Source: Desulfobacterales bacterium (GTDB lineage Bacteria; Desulfobacterota; Syntrophobacteria; B119-G9). From it: a stretch of DNA of 39,256 bases. The notes under the pieces were generated by a model that worked only from the letters and a program-made list of their open reading frames with translations, was not told the origin of the DNA and made no database searches. The stretch spans positions 1 to 39,256 of the forward strand of contig JALSTM010000216.1 in the NCBI GenBank assembly GCA_026983715.1. Reading direction: 5' to 3'. Below are positions 9,455 through 16,852 of the stretch, in pieces (within the stretch, counting starts at the first letter, position 1; every line of letters begins with the position of its first letter). The position numbers and the translations under genes are program-made.

Positions 9455-10191
9455 TGCTTAGGGTAAAAAATCTCTCCGTTGCTTACGGAAATATAAAGGT
9501 TTTAAGACAGGTTACCTTTCATGTAAAAGCCGGGGAAATAGTGACACTTGTCGGTAGCAATGGTGCCGGAAAGAGCACCCTTTTGAGTGTAATCAGCGGT
9601 CTGAAGAAAGAGATTGAAGGTGATATAATTTTTGAAGGAAACAAGATCAACGGGCTCAGGCCCGATCAAATAGTGCAAATGGGGATTGTCCAGGTTCCGG
9701 AGGCTCGCCAGCTTTTCAACTCCATGACCGTGAGTGAAAATATATCGCTTGGTGCGTACGTGCACCGAAAGACATTATCCAAGGAAGAGTTAAGGGAAAG
9801 AGAGAGAAGGATTTACGAACTTTTCCCAGTGTTATACGAGCGACGAAATCAGCAAGCCGGAACGTTAAGTGGCGGTGAACAGCAAATGCTCTCTATCGCC
9901 AGAGCGCTCATGGCAAAACCAAGGTTACTTCTTCTCGACGAGCCGTCTCTTGGATTGGCTCCGCTTGTGGTTCGAGAAATTTTTAAGATCATCGAGGATA
10001 TGAGAAACAACGGAACAACGATATTGCTTGTTGAACAGAATGCCTTGGCTGCGCTAAATGTGAGTGACAGGGGCTATGTTTTGGAGTCAGGGAAGGTAAT
10101 TTTATCCGGTGATTCGCAAGAATTATTGGAAAACGAAGAAGTGCGCAGGGCTTTTCTCGGTAAAGAATACAGGGAAAAGTGGGAACGATGA
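9454..10191 (+). CDS. livF: Branched-chain amino-acid-type ABC transporter ATPase LivF
   Basis: This is an ABC ATPase of 245 residues in the LivF subfamily, which powers uptake of branched-chain amino acids, amides or related compounds. Walker A is GSNGAGKST (34-42), the signature LSGGEQQ is at 138-144, and Walker B with the switch region reads LLLLDEPSLGLAP. It sits on the cytoplasmic face with LivHM permeases and LivG. None of those partners, nor a binding protein, is in the window; upstream is the rhomboid gene and downstream a PaaK-like gene. LivF next to a PaaK-like ligase is a familiar pairing in Desulfobacterota, usually at the end of a complete liv operon. Here the pair seems detached from the rest. 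Confidence 0.92.
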   Translation: MLRVKNLSVAYGNIKVLRQVTFHVKAGEIVTLVGSNGAGKSTLLSVISGLKKEIEGDIIFEGNKINGLRPDQIVQMGIVQVPEARQLFNSMTVSENISLGAYVHRKTLSKEELRERERRIYELFPVLYERRNQQAGTLSGGEQQMLSIARALMAKPRLLLLDEPSLGLAPLVVREIFKIIEDMRNNGTTILLVEQNALAALNVSDRGYVLESGKVILSGDSQELLENEEVRRAFLGKEYREKWER

Positions 10192-10215
10192 CCGCGTTTA
10201 AGAGGATCAAGTAAA

Positions 10216-11514
10216 ATGCAAACTTTTTCATCGTGGGAAAAAGACCTGGAAGGTCTCAACCGGGATCAGATAAGAGACCTTCAGCTTGAGAGATTGCAAC
10301 TTACGTGCAACCGGGCTTACAGTAGGGTTGATTTCTATCGGAAAAGATTTGATGAAATAGGGTTCACCCCGGATGACATAAAGTCCCTGGATGATCTTGA
10401 AAATATTCCCTTTACCACCCAATCAGACCTCGCAGATCACTATCCCTATGGTATGTTTGCCGTCCCTTTAAAAGACATCGTGAGATTGAAGTATTCAAAG
10501 AGTGTGGGGGATTCCCCTATTGTCATAGGATATACCAAGAAAGACGTTAAGATCTGGACCGAGATGATGGCAAGGTTAATGGTATCCATCGGAATTGACA
10601 AAAAGGATATCGTCCAAGTTGCTTTCAATTACAGCTTATTTACAGGGGCTTTTAACTTCAACGCTGGAACGGAAGAAATAGGAGCAACTGTGGCTCCTTC
10701 GGCTATGGTTTCTGCAACGATACAGCTCAAAATAATGCAAGATTTCAGGTCTACCGTGCTGGCTACCACCCCATCGTTTGCGCTCCATATCTTGGAAACC
10801 ATGAGAACTCAAAGTCTCGACCCCCATTTACTCAACCTCAAAATGGGTATATTCGGGCCAGATTTTATGACCAGCAGTCTCAGAGAAGAACTTGAGGAAG
10901 GCTTTGGTATAAAAGCCTATAGCATTTACGGTGTTGAAGAACTCGTAGAGCCTGGTGTGGCCGGAGAATGCGAGTACCAGGATGGACTCCACATCGCCGA
11001 AGATCATTTTTATGCCGAGGTAATTAATCCTGCCACAGGTAAACTCTTGCCCCCTGGATCTCCCGGGGAACTGGTCATAACTACTCTTACCACCGAGGCC
11101 TACCCGCTTATTCGCTATAGGACGGGAGATATCACGGCTTTGTTCGAATCACCATGTCCCTGCGGCAGAAGGACTATTCGGATGAGTCCCAGTTATCGTA
11201 GAAGCGATGATCGAATTACCGTGCGAGGTGTTAGCATTTATCCACAACAGGTTGAGAAGATTATCGCGGAAGTAGAACCCGGCATTGTTGACTTCAGGCT
11301 CCTTGTTCACACTGCTTACGGTCTCGGAGACAGGCTTGATTTGCTGATTGTGCCCCCGGATCAGGCTACGGAGATGAGGGGGACTCGCGGTCAGGTTTTG
11401 GAACGGATAAGAGCAACGTTGAGAAGGCACCTTGGCCTTGGAATACGGGTTCAGTGGTCTACCCGGGAGATGCTGCCGGCCGAGGGAATGCTTTATAAAA
11501 CAGTTATCAACTAG
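10216..11514 (+). CDS. Phenylacetate-CoA ligase (PaaK)-like protein with degenerate ATP P-loop
   Basis: This is a 432-residue ANL-superfamily protein of the PaaK type. Supporting features are GYTKKDVKIW after the P-loop site, the LFTGAFNF..GAE-like substrate region, the RYRTGD nucleotide motif, a cysteine pair (CPCGR) and the C-terminal domain. PaaK enzymes adenylate aryl acids and make CoA thioesters. The phosphate-binding P-loop, normally SSGTTGKP, is SKSVGDSP here (residues 94-101), which loses the conserved glycine, threonine and lysine. The C-terminal catalytic-lysine region (EGKA in relatives) is EGML here. The frame is intact, so this is not simple decay. It may bind acyl compounds without adenylating them, or do different chemistry. 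It starts 25 bp after livF. Confidence 0.85.
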   Translation: MQTFSSWEKDLEGLNRDQIRDLQLERLQLTCNRAYSRVDFYRKRFDEIGFTPDDIKSLDDLENIPFTTQSDLADHYPYGMFAVPLKDIVRLKYSKSVGDSPIVIGYTKKDVKIWTEMMARLMVSIGIDKKDIVQVAFNYSLFTGAFNFNAGTEEIGATVAPSAMVSATIQLKIMQDFRSTVLATTPSFALHILETMRTQSLDPHLLNLKMGIFGPDFMTSSLREELEEGFGIKAYSIYGVEELVEPGVAGECEYQDGLHIAEDHFYAEVINPATGKLLPPGSPGELVITTLTTEAYPLIRYRTGDITALFESPCPCGRRTIRMSPSYRRSDDRITVRGVSIYPQQVEKIIAEVEPGIVDFRLLVHTAYGLGDRLDLLIVPPDQATEMRGTRGQVLERIRATLRRHLGLGIRVQWSTREMLPAEGMLYKTVIN

Positions 11515-11522
11515 GAGGGGAC

Positions 11523-11888
11523 ATGGATGAAAAAATAAAATTGCCCTTAAGGGTTAAATCAAAGGTATGGGTGGAACACAAGGACGGAGGTTTGATATTT
11601 GGGGAAGGCAGGCTGGAAATCCTGGAAATAGTGGATCGCCTCGGCTCTCTCCTCAAAGCAGCCAAGGAACTCAAGATGTCTTACAGGGCTGTCTGGGGGA
11701 AGGTAAAGGCTACAGAGGAAAGACTTGGCATGAAGCTGGTTGAAAGTAAAGCTGGTGGCACGAAAGGGGGGGGATCAAAACTTACCCCGGTGGCAAGGGA
11801 ATTGCTAAAAAGGTACAGAGAACTTGAAGAAAAACAGGTACAAGTTATTGACAAACTCTTTGAAGAAGTGTTTAAAGATTTCCTCTAA
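11523..11888 (+). CDS. ModE N-terminal-type winged-helix DNA-binding protein
   Basis: This 121-residue protein matches the N-terminal DNA-binding half of ModE, the molybdate-responsive regulator. A LysR-like helix-turn-helix is seen around LLKAAKELKMSYRAVWGKV, then a wing containing GGTKGGGSKLTP and a dimerising helix. It lacks the C-terminal MOP/TOBE domains that bind molybdate, so it cannot sense molybdate the way E. coli ModE does. Small ModE-like proteins of this kind are often encoded next to molybdenum or tungsten cofactor genes, and the next gene here is MoaE-like. AGGAGG is 8 bases before the ATG. It lies 8 bp after the PaaK-like gene. Target genes cannot be told from the sequence. 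Confidence 0.87.
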   Translation: MDEKIKLPLRVKSKVWVEHKDGGLIFGEGRLEILEIVDRLGSLLKAAKELKMSYRAVWGKVKATEERLGMKLVESKAGGTKGGGSKLTPVARELLKRYRELEEKQVQVIDKLFEEVFKDFL

Positions 11889-11972
11889 CTTGTGCGATGG
11901 ATAAACGTACCTTACGATGGTATTATTTAGCTTTGAATGAGTACTAAATACAGAAGAGAAAGAGGTGTGAAT

Positions 11973-12332
11973 ATGGCTGAGGTTACGCTTGCACAACTTG
12001 TAGACAAGGTTAAAAGATCGGTAGATTTTACAAACGTCGGCATGATCGCATGCCACAACGGGGTAGTGAGAGGGACATCCAGGGACGGTAAGCCGGTAAG
12101 CATTCTGGAAATTGACGTAGATATGAATCTCGTTGAAATGGTTCTAAAGGAGATGCGAGAAAGAGAGGGTATTGCCGCAGTCGAGGCCTACGTATTCCCC
12201 GGGATAAGAAAGGTCGGAGAAGACGTTATGCTGGTTGTTGTTGCCGGCGATTTCAGGGAAAATGTTTTTAAGACTCTGGAAGAAACGGTAGAAAAACTGA
12301 AAAAAACCGTCGTACATAAAAAGGAAAGATAG
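11973..12332 (+). CDS. MoaE-like molybdopterin synthase large-subunit family protein
   Basis: This is a 119-residue protein related to MoaE, the catalytic subunit of molybdopterin synthase, which adds sulfur to precursor Z during molybdenum cofactor synthesis. GVVRGTSRDGK and a later VGEDVMLVVVAGDFRENVF match the family core. The tail KKTVVHKKER supplies lysines where MoaE has its catalytic KxxxxWKKE-like segment. It is shorter than E. coli MoaE (150 residues), ending right after this motif. I chose the ATG at 11973 because AGAGGTG precedes it by 5 bases. An earlier ATG at 11937 has no ribosome site. No MoaD gene is adjacent. The ModE-like gene just upstream supports a molybdenum or tungsten context. 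Confidence 0.8.
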   Translation: MAEVTLAQLVDKVKRSVDFTNVGMIACHNGVVRGTSRDGKPVSILEIDVDMNLVEMVLKEMREREGIAAVEAYVFPGIRKVGEDVMLVVVAGDFRENVFKTLEETVEKLKKTVVHKKER

Positions 12333-12355
12333 AAAAAATCAAGGCCATAAGTTTT

Positions 12356-13531
12356 TTAGAATCTGCTTGGCAACTTTTGAGGGATAAAACGTAACTGGCA
12401 CTGTTTTAAGAAGTACTCGTCCGTCATACCAACGATGAAATCGCGCACTATTTCTTCTGGAGTGCTTGTGTTAATATATTGTTCGGACATGCCGTCGAGA
12501 AATTGTGAGTAAATGACGGATTCGTATCTCTTTTTTTGAAGGTCTTCGAGGTAGCCTTCGAAAAGTCTTAAAAACAAGTCGTAAAATTTGCCGCTTTCTT
12601 TTTTTATTTGCGGATTAGAATAGATCCGTTCAATGTTAAATTGACGCAGTCTTTTTAGAGCATCGGCAACTTCATCGCCGAACGTTACTTCGTCCTTGTT
12701 TAAACTGTGCTGGATTAAGTCAGTAACAAGAGTATAGACTATTTCTCCGTTCGTGCTTCCAAGCACCGAGGCGCAATCCGCAGGTATGTCGTTTCGTTTT
12801 ATGAGGTTCAAACGGATTGCGTCTTCAATATCTCTCCCAATGTAACTAATCGTATCTGCAAGGCGAACCACGCACCCTTCAAGGGTCATGGGAGTTAGTT
12901 CGTACCCGGGGTCTCGGGTCTTCTTTAACATTTCGTCATCAAGATCTATAAAGGTTTTTCCCCTTTTCGGCTTCAGACTCTTTTTATGAATTTCACCGTC
13001 GTGACACAAAATACCATCTAGAACTTGCAGGGAAAGATTCCAACCCCTGCCTTTTCTCTCTATAACGTCAAGGAACCGGACGCTCTGGACATTGTGCAAG
13101 AAATGCCCCAAACCATGTATTTGACAAATTTCGGATAATATCCTCTCGCCATCGTGTCCGAAGGGGGGATGGCCAATATCGTGTCCAAGGGCAATTGCCT
13201 CTATCAAGTCCTCGTTCAGGCGAAGAAACCTACCAATGGTTCTACCTATCTTGGATAGTAGTTGCACGTGTAAAACCCTGTGGGTTATGTGGTCGTGATC
13301 AATAAGGTAAAATACCTGGGTTTTATCCACGTAGCGCGTGTAAGCGAGAGAATGTAAAATCCGGTCTGAATCAATGGAAAAGTTTTGCCGATGCCCTTTC
13401 GTTACGCGCTCATCCGGGTACCTTCTCAACGCATCCTTGCTCAACGTGGCGAAAGGAGACAGGATTTCTTCTTCTCGCTGGTCAAGGTATTCTTTAATTT
13501 GCAGTAATGATTTCGTGGTTTCGAATTTCAT
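12356..13531 (-). CDS. dgt: dGTPase-like HD-domain triphosphohydrolase
   Basis: This is a 391-residue HD-superfamily enzyme of the dGTP triphosphohydrolase group, which splits dNTPs into deoxynucleoside and triphosphate. The metal-binding HD core is clear: a histidine in HITHRVLHV (His84) and GHDIGHPPFGHDGE with His117-Asp118. The conserved start around LHSLAYTRYVDKTQVF also fits. The nucleotide preference (dGTP or a mix) cannot be read. It directly follows the MutT-type gene (stop and start separated by 2 bp) without a good ribosome site of its own, so it is probably translationally coupled. Together the two genes would clean or limit the dNTP pool. It converges on the MoaE-like gene. Confidence 0.92.
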   Translation of the reverse strand: MKFETTKSLLQIKEYLDQREEEILSPFATLSKDALRRYPDERVTKGHRQNFSIDSDRILHSLAYTRYVDKTQVFYLIDHDHITHRVLHVQLLSKIGRTIGRFLRLNEDLIEAIALGHDIGHPPFGHDGERILSEICQIHGLGHFLHNVQSVRFLDVIERKGRGWNLSLQVLDGILCHDGEIHKKSLKPKRGKTFIDLDDEMLKKTRDPGYELTPMTLEGCVVRLADTISYIGRDIEDAIRLNLIKRNDIPADCASVLGSTNGEIVYTLVTDLIQHSLNKDEVTFGDEVADALKRLRQFNIERIYSNPQIKKESGKFYDLFLRLFEGYLEDLQKKRYESVIYSQFLDGMSEQYINTSTPEEIVRDFIVGMTDEYFLKQCQLRFIPQKLPSRF

Positions 13532-13533
13532 TT

Positions 13534-13968
13534 TTATTCATCGACCAGAAGCTTATCAGGTATTCCCTTTTCGATAATTCTTTTTATCAGGATAGCATCT
13601 GCGTCTACAAAGTCAAAGAGCGATAACTCATGCGGCCTGACCCACCTGTAATCATTGTGCTCTATCAGGGTCGGTTTACCCTTTTTTATTTTACACCAGA
13701 ATGTCATCAGAGAAATGTAAAATTCAGCATACTGATGATTAACCGTGATGAAAGGCTCAACAACTTCGATCTCCAGGTTGAGTTCTTCTTTCAACTCTCT
13801 TACCAAGCAATCCTCAGGATCTTCGTTAGGTTCCACTTTACCTCCCGGGAATTCCCACTTCAGGGGAAAAAGTTTTCCAGAAGGACGTTGAGTAATTAGT
13901 ATCTCTGCGTTATTTGAACAAATAAGTGCAGCAGTTACAAGTGTTGGTTTAGTTTTTTCATTCACCAT
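13534..13968 (-). CDS. Nudix hydrolase, MutT/8-oxo-dGTP diphosphatase type
   Basis: This is a 144-residue Nudix enzyme of the MutT type, which hydrolyses oxidised nucleotides such as 8-oxo-dGTP to the monophosphate and so prevents mutation. The Nudix box runs from Gly43 to about Leu65 (GKVEPNE, then RELKEEL) with the metal-binding glutamates in place. The usual glycine near the end of the box is Asn64. The N-terminal TAALICSNNAEILITQRP and KWEFPGGK match MutT closely. It precedes the dGTPase-like gene with almost no gap. The ATG has GAAGGGG just upstream. Substrate identity is inferred from family resemblance. Confidence 0.9.
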   Translation of the reverse strand: MVNEKTKPTLVTAALICSNNAEILITQRPSGKLFPLKWEFPGGKVEPNEDPEDCLVRELKEELNLEIEVVEPFITVNHQYAEFYISLMTFWCKIKKGKPTLIEHNDYRWVRPHELSLFDFVDADAILIKRIIEKGIPDKLLVDE

Positions 13969-14354
13969 AGCCCCTTCGCTATAAGTTGAATTAAGGAACC
14001 TAAAGTTATTTCCCTTGGAGGAAGAATTTTTTTAGCCGTGCTGTCCGCCAGACTAAGTCTCTGGCATGCCTTGATCGAGTATCCATAGGTGCCAAAATAG
14101 ATTGAGGCTCTTACCTTCGCAAACAATACCCCATATCATTATTTTTGACTTTTTTGACGATAGCCGAACTTTCGGCATGTCAATTTCCTGGATCCGTGAT
14201 CTTCTTCCGGGCCGCAGATGTGGTGCAGGTGGACGAGCCGCAGGGCGGAAAAGGATTGCTTGATAAAATGAAGAATAACCCACCCTGAGTGCGTGACTAG
14301 TAACCTACATTTTAGACCTGCTACGTAAATCAGCCATAAATTTTCGCCACGGAT
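13969..14354. other. Intergenic region holding dispersed repeat copy 1
   Basis: This 386-bp gap lies between the MutT-type gene and the second Nudix gene, both on the minus strand. Its left part (up to about 14190) shows no gene that I can support. Its right part is copy 1 of a dispersed repeat (see 14191-14365). A 76-codon reading frame on the minus strand is only a translation of the repeat and its flank. Confidence 0.6.
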
Positions 14355-14365
14355 TCAGGAACCTG
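14191..14365 (+). repeat. Dispersed intergenic repeat, copy 1 (palindrome-less form)
   Basis: About 175 bp are related to a second copy at 26861-27109, in the same orientation. The shared blocks in order are ATCCGTGATC near the left end, CGCAGATG, CAGGTGGA, CCGCAGGGCG, GGATTGCTTGA/AGATTGCTTGA, GAATAA.CCA.CCTG, ATTTTAGAC, and a right end around TCGCCACGG.TTCAGG. Copy 1 lacks 60 bp present in copy 2. Its right end overlaps the last 11 bp of the minus-strand Nudix gene. Copy 2 likewise abuts the 3' end of a minus-strand gene. It is not a known element to me. Confidence 0.75.
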
Positions 14366-15116
14366 TTTTAAACTCGAGCAATCTTTCCCCAAAGTGATAG
14401 GGTAGTTCGTCCGCCCACATCCCGAGTTCAACTATGTATCCAAGGCGGGCTGCAAGCCTTCTTGCCCCAATTTCTGTTTTACTATCCTCGATGTCCCCTT
14501 TCTCGCATTTCTCGATAAGCTCTCTTATGTGCATAAACATAAAATGTCCCGCTTCTTCAAGGGGGTGGCCATCACCCTTGGGGGTTTTTTGTTTTTTCGG
14601 GTCTACTTGAACGGCTCTAAAATGAATTTTTTCTTTCCCGGAGCCGGGTGACGAAAAAACCCCTCCACCAAGATTTTCCATGTCAGATGCATTGACTTCG
14701 AATCCGGCTTCCTCAAGTACTTCCAAGGCGGCTCTACCATCGATACCGATACCTCCTGGTTTTAGGTCTTCATGTTCAATACCGCCGGCAACTATTTCGA
14801 GATATGTCAGATACTCTTTCTTATCCAGCATTTTCTTGTACGGATCAAGTTTTCTAAGGTATATGGAAGGTCGGATGCTTTCCCTGACTCCGACCCATAT
14901 CTCCCTCTTTTTGTCAACGTGATAGACGACAACAGCAACGGCATCGGCAAAATGAGGTAGGGTAACCATGTCAAAATGGTAAGGGCGTGAGGACGTACCG
15001 TCGGTATATCGGTGCCTCAAAATTAGCCGTTCTACCTTGACGAAGGGGGGAGCATCGGCTAGTTGGGGAAGTCGATTTTTCACTATTTCTATTTCCGCTA
15101 TTTTTTTCTCTGCCAT
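14355..15116 (-). CDS. Nudix-domain protein with an atypical Nudix box
   Basis: This is a 253-residue protein with a Nudix-like core. LEIVAGGIEHED starts the box at about residue 107 and LEVLEEAGFEV ends it at 131-141. The box is atypical: there is a longer insertion between the glycines and the helix, and the invariant arginine of REUxEE is Leu131. The metal-binding Glu135 and Glu136 remain. It may still cleave a nucleoside-diphosphate compound such as an ADP-sugar, or it may have changed function. I chose the ATG at 15116 because GGAG precedes it by 6 bases and a TTGACA-17-TAGATT promoter would start RNA near 15157. The TTG at 15152 would then be almost at the transcript end. Confidence 0.75.
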   Translation of the reverse strand: MAEKKIAEIEIVKNRLPQLADAPPFVKVERLILRHRYTDGTSSRPYHFDMVTLPHFADAVAVVVYHVDKKREIWVGVRESIRPSIYLRKLDPYKKMLDKKEYLTYLEIVAGGIEHEDLKPGGIGIDGRAALEVLEEAGFEVNASDMENLGGGVFSSPGSGKEKIHFRAVQVDPKKQKTPKGDGHPLEEAGHFMFMHIRELIEKCEKGDIEDSKTEIGARRLAARLGYIVELGMWADELPYHFGERLLEFKTGS

Positions 15117-15163
15117 GTTTTTCTCCGCAAGCAAGACGTCCGTTGCTTTCAATCTGTCGCAGT

Positions 15164-15192
15164 AATCTATGGCACGGGTGGTTATCTGTCAA
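15164..15192 (-). promoter_or_regulatory. Sigma-70-type promoter for the second Nudix gene
   Basis: Read on the minus strand, TTGACA (15192-15187) is followed after 17 bases by TAGATT (15169-15164), a perfect -35 and a 4/6 -10 box. RNA would start near 15157, giving a leader of about 40 bases to the ATG at 15116. Confidence 0.55.
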
Positions 15193-15532
15193 GCTGGAGA
15201 TACCTCAAAGCTCTGTTAACTTTTCTCGTAGGATTTAAGCCAGAATCCCTGATGGTTCATCTGAACCGCGGATACATATATCCCAAGACCTTTTATAGAT
15301 CCTGATTTTTGGAACTCCTATACAATAAAAATAGGCTAATGAGAACAATCCAAAATCCGTTATTCCAGCCGATGCGGAGTATTGAGTCGGAATCCGTTAG
15401 CGTTGATCAGGTAGCCGGTATGAGGTTTAAATGGTTCTGGGTTACTACAGTATTTTTAGAATATTTCCCTATAAACATGTGATGCTTTAGCGTGTCTTAA
15501 TCCTGACAGTATCGCAAAAAATTTCCTGTTTT

Positions 15533-15619
15533 GTCATTGCGATCCCGCACCCACTTCCTGCGAATTGTAGGAGCAATGGCAAATAGTCGTATTTGAAGTA
15601 GGTGCGGGATCGCAATGAC
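15533..15619. repeat. Long inverted repeat (MITE-like hairpin)
   Basis: Two 25-base arms, 15533-15557 and 15595-15619, are reverse complements with a single mismatch, around a 37-base centre. The arms begin and end with GTCATTGCGATCCCGCAC and its complement. Weaker complementarity continues outward on both sides for about 20 bases (15512-15640), so the whole unit may be about 130 bp. There is no reading frame and no U-tract, so it is not a simple terminator. GTCATTGCGA-type arms are seen in interspersed palindromic repeats of many bacteria, which fits a dispersed repeat or a non-autonomous element. Confidence 0.8.
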
Positions 15620-15927
15620 CGGTTTTAGGATATTTTACGAAACCAGCAATCTTTGTCCTGAGTTTTGGTTGCGGTTTCGCTGCCTTAGAGGTTCCTTAAA
15701 TTATTAATCATGGTCCTTTTAAGTTTTTTGAACGGTACTGGCAAGGAAAAAGTGGTAAACTGTCCATCTTTCACATGGTTTTTAGCCATGGGTTCGGTAA
15801 GTTTTGTATTGCTTAATCTTGATTACTGTGTTATCGGCTAGGCAAATATTGGGCATGTTCTTTGTGTCAAGCAATAAGCTTGGGGATTGAGGAGTTTTTG
15901 TGAAAGTTCCTTAACCGGAGGGAGAGT

Positions 15928-16623
15928 ATGAAAAGGAAAGCATTGACCTTTATCGTTGTTCTCGGGGCGATCGTTTTTATAATTTTTCCTGTAGGATCGT
16001 TTGTAGGCACTGCCCATGCGACCACGTACTATGAGCTTGAAAACCTGGTAAACAAGGCTACCAAGACATTTTACGATTTCATGGCCGATCCTGACATGAG
16101 TTGGGTGAGGAAAAATTTAAAAAAAGCCAAGGCAATTATGATTATTCCCGCGAGCTACAAGGGAGGATTTATTTTTGGTGCAGAAGGCGGAACAGGAGTG
16201 TTGCTTGCCAGAAATGAGAAAACCGGAAAGTGGAGCTACCCTGCTTTTTATACTATGGGTTCGGTTTCCTTCGGGCTTCAAATTGGTGGCAAGGTGTCAG
16301 AGATTGTTCTCCTCATTATGACAGAAAAAGGCAAGGCAGCCCTACTTAGCCCTTCTTTTAAGCTGGGTGCTGACATAAGTGTGGCAGCTGGACCGGTGGG
16401 GGCAGGAGCCGAGGCAAAAACCTTTGACGTATTGGCCTTTGCAAGATCAAAGGGTGTTTTCGGTGGGATCTCGGTTAGTGGAGCCGTCATAACGGCAAGG
16501 GATAGCATGAACGAAATTTATTATGGTAAGAAGGTACGTCCCGTGGATATCCTTTATTTGAATGCCGCTTCAAATAAGCAGGCAGACAAATTACGGGCAG
16601 CCCTTGCAAAATACGCGGGATGA
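15928..16623 (+). CDS. Secreted SYLF (Ysc84-type) lipid-binding protein
   Basis: This is a 231-residue protein with an N-terminal signal peptide (hydrophobic core at 8-25, likely cut after AHA at residue 31). The rest is the SYLF/Ysc84 domain: KKAKAIMIIP, KGGFIFGAEGGTGVLLAR and the glycine-rich later part GVFGGISVSG with LYYG-like NEIYYGKKV near the end. In eukaryotes this domain binds phosphoinositides. Bacterial members are periplasmic or lipoprotein-like, are thought to bind lipid or the envelope, and often respond to stress. No lipobox is present here. A GGAGGGAG ribosome site precedes the ATG, and a terminator follows at 16709, so it appears to be a single-gene unit. Confidence 0.9.
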   Translation: MKRKALTFIVVLGAIVFIIFPVGSFVGTAHATTYYELENLVNKATKTFYDFMADPDMSWVRKNLKKAKAIMIIPASYKGGFIFGAEGGTGVLLARNEKTGKWSYPAFYTMGSVSFGLQIGGKVSEIVLLIMTEKGKAALLSPSFKLGADISVAAGPVGAGAEAKTFDVLAFARSKGVFGGISVSGAVITARDSMNEIYYGKKVRPVDILYLNAASNKQADKLRAALAKYAG

Positions 16624-16708
16624 AGTTCATCTCTGGGTATCCATTCCAATAGTTATCCAGGCTTGAAATTGCCGACTTACCAGGTGTTTTGGTGAAAATC
16701 GATTTAGG

Positions 16709-16740
16709 AGGCATGGTGATTTATTGCCATGCCTTTCCTT
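16709..16740 (+). terminator. Rho-independent terminator after the SYLF gene
   Basis: An 8-bp perfect stem (AGGCATGG at 16709-16716 with CCATGCCT at 16727-16734) encloses a 10-base loop and is followed by a T-rich, C-interrupted tail. It lies 85 bases after the stop and before the sigma-54 site of the next unit. Confidence 0.7.
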
Positions 16741-16769
16741 ACCTCGTTTCCTTTCCTACCCCCTGAAGC

Positions 16770-16785
16770 TGGCACTTTTTTTGCT
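16770..16785 (+). promoter_or_regulatory. Consensus sigma-54 promoter for the MinD-like gene cluster
   Basis: TGGCACTTTTTTTGCT matches TGGCAC-N5-TTGCW at every defined base, with GG and GC correctly spaced at -24 and -12. RNA would start near 16796, 57 bases before the chosen start of the MinD-like gene. It lies downstream of the SYLF terminator, so it is in the right place. Such promoters need an AAA+ enhancer-binding activator, and none is encoded in this window. Confidence 0.75.
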
Positions 16786-16852
16786 CCTTTCAAAGAAAAA
16801 TGGTTTGTGGTTCTCTGTTGGCGGATCGGGTGGGTGAAAAAGTGGTAGGCGC

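Larger units (their letters stand above)
15153..15927. other. 775-bp non-coding region
   Basis: This is the longest gap without a protein gene. It holds the minus-strand promoter of the Nudix gene at its left end, an unusual inverted repeat near 15533-15619, and the untranslated leader of the SYLF gene with GGAGGGAG just before its ATG. Between these I see no gene, RNA gene or clear promoter. The sequence is AT-rich and has stops in all frames. Confidence 0.6.

Noticed and set aside
14053-14283. 76-codon frame on the minus strand with a PPAPHLRPG-like stretch
   Set aside because: It translates dispersed repeat copy 1 and flank. A related frame appears in copy 2 only because the DNA repeats. 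No ribosome site and no conserved protein features.
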